A stretch of DNA of 42,224 bases, taken from assembly GCF_900240245.1 (NCBI RefSeq), contig NZ_OESQ01000001.1, forward strand, positions 2,068,187 to 2,110,410. Reading direction: 5' to 3'. A program made the position numbers and the translations under genes. Below are positions 7,063 to 16,231 of this stretch, one piece after another (the first letter of the stretch is position 1; each line of letters starts with the position of its first letter). The notes below the pieces were generated by a model that was given only the letters and a program-made list of their open reading frames with translations, was not told the origin of the DNA and ran no database searches. This DNA comes from Lachnoclostridium edouardi (GTDB lineage: Bacteria > Bacillota > Clostridia > Lachnospirales > Lachnospiraceae).

Positions 7063-9380
7063 ATACTGTTTTAGAAAAGGGCAATATCATTGCCAAAATT
7101 CGAAAAGGGGAAGATTTGGAGCAGATTATAGACTATGTCAAATCTGAGATTTATCAAAATGGACCCAATAACTCGCTGGTTTTAGAAATAGTATCATATT
7201 TCAAACTGTTCCAACCAGAATTTTTCAAAAAGGACGAGCAAGAAATCATTGCCACGATGGGGCTGTTTTTTAAACAGCCCAAAATCGAAAGTCTTACAGG
7301 CTCAATCTTTGAGATGTATCACCAGCAACTCAAGGATGAATTTGGCAATGACTATACGCCAATGCAAGCAGATATTCTCAAGAAGATACGAAATTTGCAG
7401 TATTTCAGCTTTTCGGCACCAACAAGTACGGGGAAATCATTTGTATTTCGACATCTTATTTCTGAATGTTCCAATGATGTGGTTGTCATCGTCCCCTCAA
7501 GAGCACTTATTAACGAGTACTACGACCGATTGAACAATCTTGTGGATCGAAAAACTGTAAATGTCCTGACTTTTGTTGATAGGATTAATACAAAACACAT
7601 TCACAGAAACATTTTCATACTGACACCTGAGCGTGCAAAAGAGCTGTTCAAAAATAAAGATTGGCTAAAAATTGATTTGATTCTGTTTGATGAAGCTCAA
7701 CTCAGCGATGAGCACTCGGTGCGAGGTCTCTATTTTGATAGTATTGTGAGGCGAGCACTAAAGTATTTTTTTGATGCAAAATTTGTTTTTGCACATCCAT
7801 TTGTTGAAAATCCTGAAGCACAATTGCAGAAGAACGGCATTGAAACCATTGATACAACGGCAACATACAGCAATTATGAATTAAAAAATGTAGGACAGAT
7901 TTTCTATACCCATGACACCACGAACCAAAAATTCTATCATTTCGGGAGTGATCCTGCAACATTGGGAAAACGAAAACTCGAAGCAAACTTTGATCCCATA
8001 GAATCAGCACTAAAAAAGGGTGGTAGTGTACTGATCTATGTACCAAAGTCACACATTTATAGTAAGCAGATATATGGGAAATTTCATAAGTATATTTCTA
8101 TGTGCCAACCAATTAATGATACTACTGCAATAAAAATGATAGATGAGCTAAAGGAGTATATTGGTGCTTCAACAACTGATAAGTCGTTTTATAACTCTGA
8201 TATGCTGGAAAAATTGAGATGTGGTATTGTTGTTCATCACGGTTCAATGCCATTGACAGCCCGTTTGATATTAGAGCATTTTACACAGCAGGGCTTCTGT
8301 AAAATCTGTTTTGCTACTTCTACACTGGAACAGGGAATCAATATGCCATTCGATGTGGTTTATCTTGACCGCTTTGAGGAAAGTAAGACACTGTCTGTTA
8401 AAAATCTGATTGGTAGAGCCGGTCGCTCTACCAACAAACCTGTATTTGATTTTGGTAGCGTCATTTTACGACCAAATGCAATGAGTAGATTCCGAAAAGT
8501 GTACCGCAAGAAAAATACTCTTTCGTCAAAATCTCGATTAGATACAACCGACGATAAAATTGATGAGAAATATGAGGAGTACAAAGAAGCAATCAAAACA
8601 GGAGAATTTTCTGACGAGTATAATCTTACAAATAAAGATCTTGAGAAATTAAAGTCAGATAGCGTTACTACGGTAGTCCCTACATTGTTAGATATGATGT
8701 TTACTGATGCAGGGTTTGTGTTGCCTAATGCAGTAGCAAAAGAGGTGTATGAGGACTTTCAGTGCTTATACAAGCAGTACTTAGGTCGAGAACTAACCGC
8801 AGCAGAAAAATTCGTTTTTGATTCCGCCATTAAAATAATGATCTGGAAAGTGCACGGCAAAACATTTAGTAAGATTTGTCAAGAGAGATATGCTTATGTT
8901 TCCAATGTTACCCAACGGCGATTATTGTTACAAGCAGGTCAACAAGATCGTGCTGATAGCCTGACAGTTCGATATATTGCAGGTTATAGTGATATTCCTG
9001 ATAAAGAATTGCGTACTTTTCCCTTATTCCCTGCTGCAACAAAGGGTAAAGATGTCGATTACGACCGTATTGTTTATGATACATATGATTTTCTTGATAA
9101 ACTTATAGGGTTTAAGCTGAGCGATTTGTTCTATGCGATTTTCCATCAGTATTATCTTGCATATCAAGACGATCGTGCTGAAAGATTAGCAAAGTATATC
9201 AAATATGGAACGGAAGATTCAACTGAAATATGGATGTTACGATATGGATTTTCTTTCGAAGAAATCGAATGGTTGAAGCCTTGTGTTAAAAGCATTGATC
9301 AAACGGAAATTAAATTTAACGAAAAAATTGAAAATCTCAGCGATGCTCAGAAAAGTAGTATTTCAAAATTTATTTTTTAA
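7059..9380 (+). CDS. hamB: HamB-like superfamily 2 helicase, Hachiman-type defence
   Basis: This 773-residue helicase has Walker A SAPTSTGKS (119-127), DEAQ (211-214) and the motif VI NLIGRAGRS (about 447-455), a Ski2-like pattern. In Hachiman, HamB holds HamA inactive and releases it on sensing damaged or phage DNA. The start ATG overlaps the hamA stop, so the two are translationally coupled. About 110 N-terminal residues precede the helicase and a C-terminal region of about 300 residues has no motif I recognise. It is the last gene of the operon; an IS element begins about 50 bases after the stop. The Ski2-type helicase call is firm, the HamB name less so. Confidence 0.75.
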   Translation: MNTVLEKGNIIAKIRKGEDLEQIIDYVKSEIYQNGPNNSLVLEIVSYFKLFQPEFFKKDEQEIIATMGLFFKQPKIESLTGSIFEMYHQQLKDEFGNDYTPMQADILKKIRNLQYFSFSAPTSTGKSFVFRHLISECSNDVVVIVPSRALINEYYDRLNNLVDRKTVNVLTFVDRINTKHIHRNIFILTPERAKELFKNKDWLKIDLILFDEAQLSDEHSVRGLYFDSIVRRALKYFFDAKFVFAHPFVENPEAQLQKNGIETIDTTATYSNYELKNVGQIFYTHDTTNQKFYHFGSDPATLGKRKLEANFDPIESALKKGGSVLIYVPKSHIYSKQIYGKFHKYISMCQPINDTTAIKMIDELKEYIGASTTDKSFYNSDMLEKLRCGIVVHHGSMPLTARLILEHFTQQGFCKICFATSTLEQGINMPFDVVYLDRFEESKTLSVKNLIGRAGRSTNKPVFDFGSVILRPNAMSRFRKVYRKKNTLSSKSRLDTTDDKIDEKYEEYKEAIKTGEFSDEYNLTNKDLEKLKSDSVTTVVPTLLDMMFTDAGFVLPNAVAKEVYEDFQCLYKQYLGRELTAAEKFVFDSAIKIMIWKVHGKTFSKICQERYAYVSNVTQRRLLLQAGQQDRADSLTVRYIAGYSDIPDKELRTFPLFPAATKGKDVDYDRIVYDTYDFLDKLIGFKLSDLFYAIFHQYYLAYQDDRAERLAKYIKYGTEDSTEIWMLRYGFSFEEIEWLKPCVKSIDQTEIKFNEKIENLSDAQKSSISKFIF

Positions 9381-9460
9381 AATTATATAAGTTTTGAGAA
9401 CTTATCACAATGTGTAATTGGAACTTAACACAACGGGGCTGTAAAATAAGTCCTTAATTA

Positions 9461-9500
9461 GGAATCGCCAGTTCCGGCAAATGCCGGTTCTGGCGATTCC
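9461..9500. terminator. Long hairpin at the left end of the IS1182-type element
   Basis: Two 19-base arms, GGAATCGCCAGTTCCGGCA and its partner, with a two-base internal mismatch, enclose an AA loop. It lies downstream of the transposase and could end its transcript; the following T-tract is weak on both strands. Confidence 0.45.
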
Positions 9501-9591
9501 TTGTTTCAATATCTGTTATATGAACATGATTTCTGATCTTATATGTAAAAAAACGTACACTTAATAAAGCTATATGTATAACTTTTACATT

Positions 9592-11177
9592 TTAAGCAAC
9601 CATTTCTTGTCTCCGCTTTTTATTATGATATTTATAAAGGTTAAAGCCACACGAAATCAATGTGACTTCGAGTATTACGTTTTTCTCGCCTCTCCGAAAT
9701 AATCTTTTGTAAGATTTATCCCACTTTAAAATCCCAAATGTTCCTTCTGCCTGAATACTTCGATTCATTCCTAAAAGACTTCCTTGGGTGGTTTCAAGAT
9801 TTTTGATCACCTCCTGATGGATGGCTGTCAATTCCTGATTCATGCGAATTGTTCGATTACCAGAGGCCTTTGAACTGCATTCTTTTTTATGCTGGCAACC
9901 ATCTCAAGATTCACATTCATAGAGTTCTTCTGTTCTTCCATATTTATTCTTATAAACATGACGTTTGCCTTTAAAGTAAAATCTCTTGCCATTTGGGCAG
10001 ATCGGGTTCCCAGATTCATCCCTTCCAAAGTTTACAGCACGATATGGGTCTTTATGATATTTCTTATCTGTTGTTTCTTTCTTGAACATAGTGAATTTCA
10101 TATACTTTTCCATCCCATGCTCTTCACAATAAAGATCGTTATTGTAAGAACCATATCCCGCATCGGCAACTGGATATTTGGGGTAATGTCCGTACATTTC
10201 ATTAAATTTCTCCATCAGCGGAACAAAGCATTCCATATCTGATGCATAGTGTTTTACATCTACTGCCGCAATGTATTCATCACAGACAGCAGTCTGGAGA
10301 TTATACGCTGGAAGCAGCTGATCATTTCCCATGTAATCTCTTTTTAAACGCATAAATGTGGCATCATGGTCTGTTTTGGAATAACTGTTTCTTTCATCTC
10401 CACAGATTTCTATATGATGTGCATATGTTTTCAAGCGTTCAAGATATCTCTGCAATTCCTGATACTGTTTTTGCTGAATACTTTTTCTGTGACCACAGCC
10501 GGAAACAAACGAGGACTCCTTCAGAGCTGTTTCTTTTTTGTACATTTCCAACAGTTCACAAACATAATCAATGGCATACTCTTCCCTCTTTTGAAGCTTT
10601 ACACCGAAATAGCTTAACACGTTTTGGTTCATGGCCTCGATCAGCATTGAAATCTTTTTAAAAACCTTATCTCGATTTTTTGTACAAGATTTTTTCCATA
10701 TCCAGGTATATCGATTCGCATTCGCCTCTATTTTAGTACCATCGATATAAGTATGTTCCAGATCCACCTGGTTTTTTTCAAAAATATAAGTATTCACATC
10801 CAAAAAATCTGTTCGATTGAATCTGTAAGTTCATTTCGGATGATGTTGCCGAAAGTAACAAAGGAAGGGGGTCTCATGCCATCAAGCAGGTACATGTATC
10901 GGATATCATTTCTACAGAGTTTTTCAATATTTCTCAGAGAACAGATTCCGTGTTCCATAAAAGCAAAGAGTATTACTTTGAGGAGTTTCTGTTCATCACA
11001 TCTTGGACGACCTGTTTTGTATCCCTTCTCTACAAAATATCCTGATAGGTCAATGTGATCCATTACTTCGCAGAAAGTATATACAGGATCAGAAATATCA
11101 ATTAATTTTTCAATTTCTAATGGTAATTTTAATTGTCTTACAGTATAATTATTATTGGTATTTTTAGTTAGTCGCAT
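9592..11177 (-). pseudogene. IS1182-family transposase, broken by one frameshift and one stop
   Basis: The reconstructed protein has about 525 residues. The N-terminal part (11177 to about 10805, starting MRLTKNTNNNYTVRQLKLPLE) has the IS1182-type region TGRPRCDEQKLLKVILFAFM. The middle part contains TYIDGTKIEANANRYTW and VADAGYGSYNN, with conserved Asp residues of the DDE core. The frame is lost at an A run (10802-10807 on the plus strand); one more base would restore ...QIFLDVNTY. The frame is then cut by TGA at 9904-9906 in the zinc-knuckle region CES(stop)DGCQHKKEC, probably a former Cys codon. The rest (RMNQELTAIHQE..., ISCGFNLYKYHNKK) continues in frame to 9592. The element is not expected to move by itself. 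Confidence 0.85.
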
Positions 11178-11191
11178 AATTAATTATACCA

Positions 11192-11227
11192 AAAAAACGC
11201 TGAAATCTCACGACCTCAGCGTTTTTT
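11192..11227. terminator. Bidirectional terminator at the right end of the IS1182-type element
   Basis: Perfect 12-base arms AAAAAACGCTGA and TCAGCGTTTTTT flank a 12-base loop. Runs of A and T on the two sides make it a rho-independent terminator in both directions. It would block transcription entering the transposase gene from tnpV. Confidence 0.75.
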
Positions 11228-11257
11228 AGAGCTGTTTTTTTACAGCTCCGTTCTAAG

Positions 11258-11635
11258 TTAGTTGTAAATTATATCGTGATTCACGATTTCTGTTGCTCTG
11301 CTTTGGATGTTATTCATTCGTGCAATCCACTCCATTTGATTATTCGCTTTTAGCTGCTCGGTCACACCCTCTCGCTCTGCCATCTGCTCTATCAACCGGG
11401 AAAACATTTCCTTCGCTTGTTTATCAATGTCGGAAAGGTAGGTGTTCAGCCTGCCGCTTGTGAGCAGGTTAAGATATGTAATCCTGCGATACTCTTTCAG
11501 ATACCGCAAATGCCTCTGTCCCCATATCCCTATAGGCTGTCCTTTTTCGGCGGGTAAGGCAAGGTCGGGCAAATAATAATCGCCTTGCAAGCTATAACTG
11601 ATACCTGTTTTTTCATCAATGTAATGCTGTTTCAT
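11258..11635 (-). CDS. tnpV: TnpV family transposon protein
   Basis: This 125-residue protein matches the TnpV family found as accessory genes of clostridial transposons and conjugative elements (pattern GIWGQRHLRYLKEYRRITYLNLLTSGRLNTYL). Its function is unknown; it is usually found near the end of an element. It is transcribed away from the chromosome. The ATG at 11635 is the natural start. It supports placing the element's right limit just after it. The IS1182-type insertion ends six bases beyond its stop and does not damage it. Confidence 0.8.
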   Translation of the reverse strand: MKQHYIDEKTGISYSLQGDYYLPDLALPAEKGQPIGIWGQRHLRYLKEYRRITYLNLLTSGRLNTYLSDIDKQAKEMFSRLIEQMAEREGVTEQLKANNQMEWIARMNNIQSRATEIVNHDIIYN

Positions 11636-11700
11636 TTCTGTGATCCTTCGATATGATTGATTTTCCTACCATCCAATCATTCTGACTGATTACAAAAGCC

Positions 11701-11740
11701 AAAGGGAGACAACTTCCTTACGAAATGTCTCCCTTTTCAG
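11701..11740. terminator. Hairpin terminator between the mobile region and the chromosomal operon
   Basis: AAAGGGAGAC (11701-11710) pairs perfectly with GTCTCCCTTT (11727-11736), followed by TTTT. It separates tnpV from the promoter at 11754. Confidence 0.6.
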
Positions 11741-11753
11741 CTTTCTTTTTCTC

Positions 11754-11782
11754 TTGAAACAAAGGGTAAGAAATGTTACACT
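11754..11782 (+). promoter_or_regulatory. Sigma-A promoter of the LRR/vWA/MoxR operon
   Basis: TTGAAA (11754-11759) and TACACT (11777-11782) lie 17 bases apart, about 30 bases upstream of the first gene. Confidence 0.6.
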
Positions 11783-11815
11783 AAATTTGAAAATCAAGCA
11801 AGGTGGATGACAGAA

Positions 11816-12796
11816 ATGGAAGAGTTTCAGGGCACACAGTGTCTGTACCAAATAGAAAAGGGATATATAAAGATTACAGCCTGCCGCAGCTTTGACAATA
11901 TTGCAGTAATTCCGGCTGAGATAGCCGGCCTGCCTGTTGCAGAAATAGGTCCTTACGCGTTTTCCTCAGAAAGGAGAGAGCTTCCCCAGGGGACTTGGAC
12001 TGCTTTAGACAGGGTAGGGGGAGAGGGACAAGAGCCTCCCCTGTTAGAGGGACTTAGATTAAAAGAGGTGCGCCTGCCGGCTACTGTGAGAAAAATTGGG
12101 CCTTATGCTTTTTATAACTGTGAAAATTGGGAAAGATTTTACTTTTACAGCAGCACAAATGATATTGGAGCAGGGGCATTTACTGGATGTAAGGGTGTAA
12201 ACTATATGAATGTAACAGTTCTTCCAGAGGTCCGCTCAGGCTTAAAGGATATTTTATTTGAGATGCGCCAGGAGATTTCTGTGGATTATTATATGGAAAG
12301 GGATGGGGAGACTAGCTATGCAAAGCTGATCTTTCCGGAATTTTTTGAGGAAGCTGTGGAAAATACGCCTGCCCGGATTATATCAAACTGCACTCATGGG
12401 TCAGGCCACTGCTATAGATATTGTTTTGAGGGCAGAGAGTTAAAATTCAGGGAATATGATTCACAGTTTTATAATATGACCGTGGTGGAACGGGAAGAGC
12501 TTTGTACAGATATGGCTGTAAACAGACTGAGATATCCCTACAGTCTGGCCGGGGAGCACAGGGAAAAATATAAAGATTATTTAAATAAACACAGGGTAAC
12601 AGGAGCCAGGCTGGCTTTAAAAAGACAGGATTTGGACCAGCTAAGGTGGCTGTTAAAGGAAACGGACTATTCTCAGGAGGAGCTGGGACAAGCCATAGAT
12701 GAGGCCTCTAAATTGAGAAATCAGGAAGGCCTTAGTTTCCTTATGGATTACCGGCATTCACATTTTAAGCCGGCGCGGAAAAAGTTTACATTGTAA
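11816..12796 (+). CDS. BspA-type leucine-rich-repeat protein
   Basis: This protein of about 326 residues contains LRR_5 (BspA-like) repeats such as LKEVRLPATVRKIGPYAFYNCENW and the related IAGLPVAEIGPYAF and DIGAGAFTGC. No signal peptide is seen, so it is probably cytoplasmic. The C-terminal half (from about residue 170) is not repeat-like and contains helical EELGQAIDEASKLRNQEGLSFL, which could be ankyrin-like. ATG 11816 has AGGTGG nine bases upstream; ATG 11807 touches the site and is less likely. It is the first gene of an operon with the vWA and MoxR genes. A role as target-binding or scaffold subunit is inferred. Confidence 0.75.
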   Translation: MEEFQGTQCLYQIEKGYIKITACRSFDNIAVIPAEIAGLPVAEIGPYAFSSERRELPQGTWTALDRVGGEGQEPPLLEGLRLKEVRLPATVRKIGPYAFYNCENWERFYFYSSTNDIGAGAFTGCKGVNYMNVTVLPEVRSGLKDILFEMRQEISVDYYMERDGETSYAKLIFPEFFEEAVENTPARIISNCTHGSGHCYRYCFEGRELKFREYDSQFYNMTVVEREELCTDMAVNRLRYPYSLAGEHREKYKDYLNKHRVTGARLALKRQDLDQLRWLLKETDYSQEELGQAIDEASKLRNQEGLSFLMDYRHSHFKPARKKFTL

Positions 12797-12834
12797 GCTG
12801 CCCCTTTGCGGTTTGGCGGCAGAACGGAGGAAGC

Positions 12835-14223
12835 ATGATAGATCCTACCAGACAAAGGCAGCTGGAAGAGTTGAATCTGGTAAATGTATGTACAGAAATA
12901 TTAAGTAATTCCAGAAACGAATTGTATATTAATATGAGATTTCTGGATGTATCTTTAAGCAGCCTGGATTTTGTGGCAGATCCAGGCTGCAACGGTGTGG
13001 GCACAGATGGATTTGTGCTGTATTATCATCCTCAGTATCTTTGCGATTTGTATCAAAAAGGCAGAATCTATGTCAATCGTTCCTATCTTCATCTGGTGCT
13101 TCACTGCTTATTCTGCCACATGGATACAATAGGAAAACGGGCAAAAGAATACTGGAATCTGGCCTGCGATATTGCCATGGAATCTATTATAGACAGTATG
13201 TATTTAAAATGCATCAGAGTGTCCCCGTCTGCATACAGAAGAGAGCTTTATCTTAGACTGAAAAGGGAGATGAAGGTGCTGACGGCAGAAGGAATTTATA
13301 AGGCTCTTCAGAAAATGGAATTAAATGAACAGCAGTATATGCGCATGGCTGCCGAGTTCTGCATAGATGACCACAAATACTGGTATGATAAAGATTCCAA
13401 TAAAAGGTCTCAGCCCAGGAAAAATAAATGGGATAAAAACAGGCAGAAGATGCAGACGGAGATGGAAACCTTTGCCAACCAGGCTTCTGATGACAGCGGA
13501 GACCTTTTAGAGCAGGTAAAGGTAGAAAATAGAGAACGGTACGACTATAAAAAGTTTTTGAGAAAGTTTGCAGTTCTAAAGGAAGAGATGCAGGTAGATG
13601 CAGACTCCTTTGACTATGTATTTTATACTTACGGTCTGGAGCTTTATGGGAATATGCCTTTAATTGAGCCTCAGGAGACAAAGGAAATGTACAGAGTAGA
13701 GGATTTTGTCATTGTAATTGACACCTCCATGTCCTGTTCCGGGGAGCTGGTAAAGCGTTTTCTGGAGGAAACTTATGCTGTGCTTTGCGAGTCGGAAAGC
13801 TATTTCAGGAAAATTAATATCCATATTATTCAGTGCGATGACAAGATACAAAACGATACAATTATCACCAGTCAGGAAGAAATGGACCAATATATGAAGG
13901 ACTTTACTATTATGGGCCACGGGGGGACAGATTTCAGGCCGGCTTTTGAATATGTAAACAGTTTAGTGCTGCAGCAAAGGTTCCACAAGCTGAGAGGGCT
14001 GATTTACTTTACAGACGGGGAGGGAATATACCCTGTTAAAATGCCTCCTTATGAAACAGCCTTTGTGTTTATAAAAGATAATTATACGGATTTGTCTGTC
14101 CCTTCATGGGCTATGAAGCTGATTTTAGAGCCTGGGGATCTGGCGGCTCAGCCTGAGGAGGAGCTGGAGGATGACTGGGGAGGCCAGATTATCTGGACAG
14201 AAGGCGGAGAACGTGAAATGTAA
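12835..14223 (+). CDS. vWA protein with a degenerate metallopeptidase-like domain (DUF2201 type)
   Basis: The protein has 462 residues. Residues about 20-180 match the putative metallopeptidase domain that precedes DUF2201 vWA domains. The expected HExxHxxxxH zinc motif appears as HLVLHCLFCH at 86-95: the catalytic Glu is Leu, so peptidase activity is doubtful. The C-terminal vWA domain has an intact MIDAS site: DTSMS (296-300), GGTDF (363-367) and YFTDGEG (391-397). Partners of MoxR ATPases often have this makeup. The gene lies 38 bases after the LRR gene and 17 before the MoxR gene. The middle (185-240) is rich in charged residues and probably flexible. Confidence 0.85.
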   Translation: MIDPTRQRQLEELNLVNVCTEILSNSRNELYINMRFLDVSLSSLDFVADPGCNGVGTDGFVLYYHPQYLCDLYQKGRIYVNRSYLHLVLHCLFCHMDTIGKRAKEYWNLACDIAMESIIDSMYLKCIRVSPSAYRRELYLRLKREMKVLTAEGIYKALQKMELNEQQYMRMAAEFCIDDHKYWYDKDSNKRSQPRKNKWDKNRQKMQTEMETFANQASDDSGDLLEQVKVENRERYDYKKFLRKFAVLKEEMQVDADSFDYVFYTYGLELYGNMPLIEPQETKEMYRVEDFVIVIDTSMSCSGELVKRFLEETYAVLCESESYFRKINIHIIQCDDKIQNDTIITSQEEMDQYMKDFTIMGHGGTDFRPAFEYVNSLVLQQRFHKLRGLIYFTDGEGIYPVKMPPYETAFVFIKDNYTDLSVPSWAMKLILEPGDLAAQPEEELEDDWGGQIIWTEGGEREM

Positions 14224-14240
14224 AAGGAGATCATATTATT

Positions 14241-15758
14241 ATGAATATTAAAAGAGCAAAAGAAGAAATTAAAAATTCTATAGAAGCATATTTATTGAAG
14301 GATGAATTTGGAGCGTATGCCATTCCCTCAATCAGACAAAGACCAGTACTGTTAATCGGACCTCCAGGAGTGGGAAAAACTCAGATTATGGAGCAGGTTG
14401 CAAGAGAGTGTGAAATTGGACTGGTATCTTATACCATCACCCACCATACAAGACAAAGCGCAGTAGGTCTGCCTTTTATTTCTAAGAAATCCTATGGAGG
14501 AAAAGAGTATTCTGTTACTGAGTATACAATGAGTGAGATTGTGGCCTCCATTTATAATAAAATTGAAAGCACAGGCTTAAAGGAAGGAATTCTTTTTATT
14601 GACGAGATTAACTGTGTTTCTGAGACGCTGGCGCCTACTATGCTTCAGTTTTTACAGTGTAAAACCTTTGGAAATCATAAAATTCCAGAAGGCTGGATGA
14701 TTGTGGCAGCAGGAAATCCGCCGGAGTTTAATAAGTCTGTAAGAGAATTTGACATTGTAACATTAGACCGTATTAAGCTGATTCAGGTAGAGGCTGATTT
14801 AGGGGTGTGGAGAGAATATGCCTACCAGGAGTCTATACACCCTGCAGTAATTTCCTACCTGGATGTGAAGCCTCAGTATTTCTGCCAGATTGAGACTACA
14901 GTAGACGGAAAACTGTTTGCAACTCCCCGTGGATGGGAGGATTTATCCACATTGATTCAGGTTTATGAGAAAATTCAGAAGCCTGTAGACAGGGACGTAA
15001 TTTTCCAGTATATTCAGCATCCTACTATAGCAAAAGATTTTGCCAATTATCTGGAGCTTTATTATAAGTATGAAAATGAATATCAGGTAGAGGAAATTCT
15101 CAGAGGAAAGTTTAGCGAAGACCTGTGCGATAAGGTGGGAAGAGCGCCGTTTGATGAGAAATTAAGCGTAATCGGACTGCTGCTTTCCAAATTAAGCAAT
15201 AGATTTAAGGAGACTTTGGAGCAGGAAACCTTTGTAACTGTTTTAATGGAGCAGTTAAAGTGGTTTAAGGAGTACGGAGACCAGGCAGGGGAGAAGGTAA
15301 GCGCCACCTCCTGTATGGGGGACGCGGTGACAGCCCTTTCTATGGAAAGAAGGAGAAAGAAAGAGGCAGATTTGTTAAGCCGCAGGGAGGATTACCGTTA
15401 CAGAAAAGTCATACGAAAGATGGAAGAATATCTCCAGATTTTAAAGGGAGAACATTTGGAGGATTTAAATGCAGCCTGGGAGAGAATAAAAGAATTATTT
15501 GCAGCTGAAAGCGACGGCTATGAGGCTATGATAGAAGAAGGCGGAGCTATGCTGGAGCATGGATTTGACTTTATGGAGGCTGCCTTTGGAGACGGGCAGG
15601 AAATGGTAATCTACATTACAAATTTAAATACCAGCTTTTATTCCGTCCGTTTTCTTCAGGAATATGAATGTGAAAGATATTACCAGTATAATAAAAAGCT
15701 TTTGTTTGAGGACCGGGAAGGCGGCTTAAAAGAAAGAATTCAGGCAGCTTTGCAGTAA
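14241..15758 (+). CDS. MoxR-type AAA+ ATPase
   Basis: This 505-residue ATPase of the AAA_5/MoxR group has Walker A GPPGVGKT (40-47), Walker B GILFIDE (116-122) and an Asn-containing sensor 1 segment (VAAGNPPEFNKS). The C-terminal 200 residues are helical with charged stretches, unlike the short lid of standard MoxR, and may hold the contact to the vWA partner. MoxR proteins act as chaperone-like remodelers working with vWA proteins, and here the vWA gene is directly upstream. The substrate is unknown. Confidence 0.88.
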   Translation: MNIKRAKEEIKNSIEAYLLKDEFGAYAIPSIRQRPVLLIGPPGVGKTQIMEQVARECEIGLVSYTITHHTRQSAVGLPFISKKSYGGKEYSVTEYTMSEIVASIYNKIESTGLKEGILFIDEINCVSETLAPTMLQFLQCKTFGNHKIPEGWMIVAAGNPPEFNKSVREFDIVTLDRIKLIQVEADLGVWREYAYQESIHPAVISYLDVKPQYFCQIETTVDGKLFATPRGWEDLSTLIQVYEKIQKPVDRDVIFQYIQHPTIAKDFANYLELYYKYENEYQVEEILRGKFSEDLCDKVGRAPFDEKLSVIGLLLSKLSNRFKETLEQETFVTVLMEQLKWFKEYGDQAGEKVSATSCMGDAVTALSMERRRKKEADLLSRREDYRYRKVIRKMEEYLQILKGEHLEDLNAAWERIKELFAAESDGYEAMIEEGGAMLEHGFDFMEAAFGDGQEMVIYITNLNTSFYSVRFLQEYECERYYQYNKKLLFEDREGGLKERIQAALQ

Positions 15759-15798
15759 AATGTAAAATTTATTCAAAAGAAAAAAACGGGGGCATTGT

Positions 15799-16221
15799 AT
15801 GATATTTATTGGAGGAATCAGCTCCGGTCAGCGGGAGCTGAATTATAAAGGATCTGTGGTGATCTGCGGAGGCTGCGGGTCCTACGGACGATATCAGGTT
15901 TTTATGACCTATATGTATTTCAGCTTTTTCTTTATTCCTTTATTTAAGTGGAATAAAAGATATTTTGTAAGAATGTCTTGCTGCGGGGCAGTATATGAGT
16001 TGGATTCTCAAACCGGGGCGGCCATTGTAAGGGGGCAGGATGTGGAAATCCAGGAAAGAAACCTGACTCTGATTCAGGCCGGGAAAAGGAATCCTTATGA
16101 GCAGGACGAGTTTGGAGAAAAGAGAAGATATAAAGTATGCCGTCACTGCGGATATCAATTTGATAATGATGATTTTGAGTACTGTCCTAAGTGCGGAAAG
16201 TCCTTAAAATCAGAGGAATAA
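15799..16221 (+). CDS. Zinc-ribbon protein
   Basis: This 140-residue protein has two cysteine pairs forming a C-terminal zinc ribbon (CRHCGYQF...YCPKCGKS, about 113-134) and an earlier pair CGGCG (28-32) with CC near 62. The hydrophobic stretch YMYFSFFFIPLFKW (about 45-58) could be a membrane-dipping segment, as in zinc-ribbon proteins of the YgzB type. It starts 40 bases after the MoxR gene and may be in the same transcript. No function can be assigned. Confidence 0.7.
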   Translation: MIFIGGISSGQRELNYKGSVVICGGCGSYGRYQVFMTYMYFSFFFIPLFKWNKRYFVRMSCCGAVYELDSQTGAAIVRGQDVEIQERNLTLIQAGKRNPYEQDEFGEKRRYKVCRHCGYQFDNDDFEYCPKCGKSLKSEE

Positions 16222-16231
16222 GGAGAATTCC

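Larger units (their letters stand above)
9432..11252 (-). mobile_element. IS1182-family insertion sequence, decayed
   Basis: The element is bounded by imperfect terminal repeats: AACGGGGCTGTAAAA at 9432-9446 and, reversed, AACGGAGCTGTAAAA at 11238-11252. It contains one broken transposase gene on the minus strand. I could not find a convincing target duplication. It has landed between hamB and tnpV, six bases from the tnpV stop. Confidence 0.75.
1..11640. mobile_element. End fragment of an integrative conjugative element with defence cargo
   Basis: This segment carries conjugation genes (relaxase, mobC-like), a five-gene defence operon, an IS1182-type insertion and a tnpV gene, and is followed by ordinary chromosomal genes. 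The relaxase with the MATTSLWHIEGRLKD start resembles those of Tn1549-like elements of Firmicutes. The conjugation, integrase and excision genes are not in the window, so most of the element lies beyond the left edge. I could not find the exact right end; it is placed after tnpV because the promoter at 11754 opens a chromosomal operon. The boundary is an inference. Confidence 0.5.

Noticed and set aside
9380..9440. Target duplication of the IS1182-type element
   Set aside because: The flanks at 9431 and 11253 share no direct repeat longer than chance.
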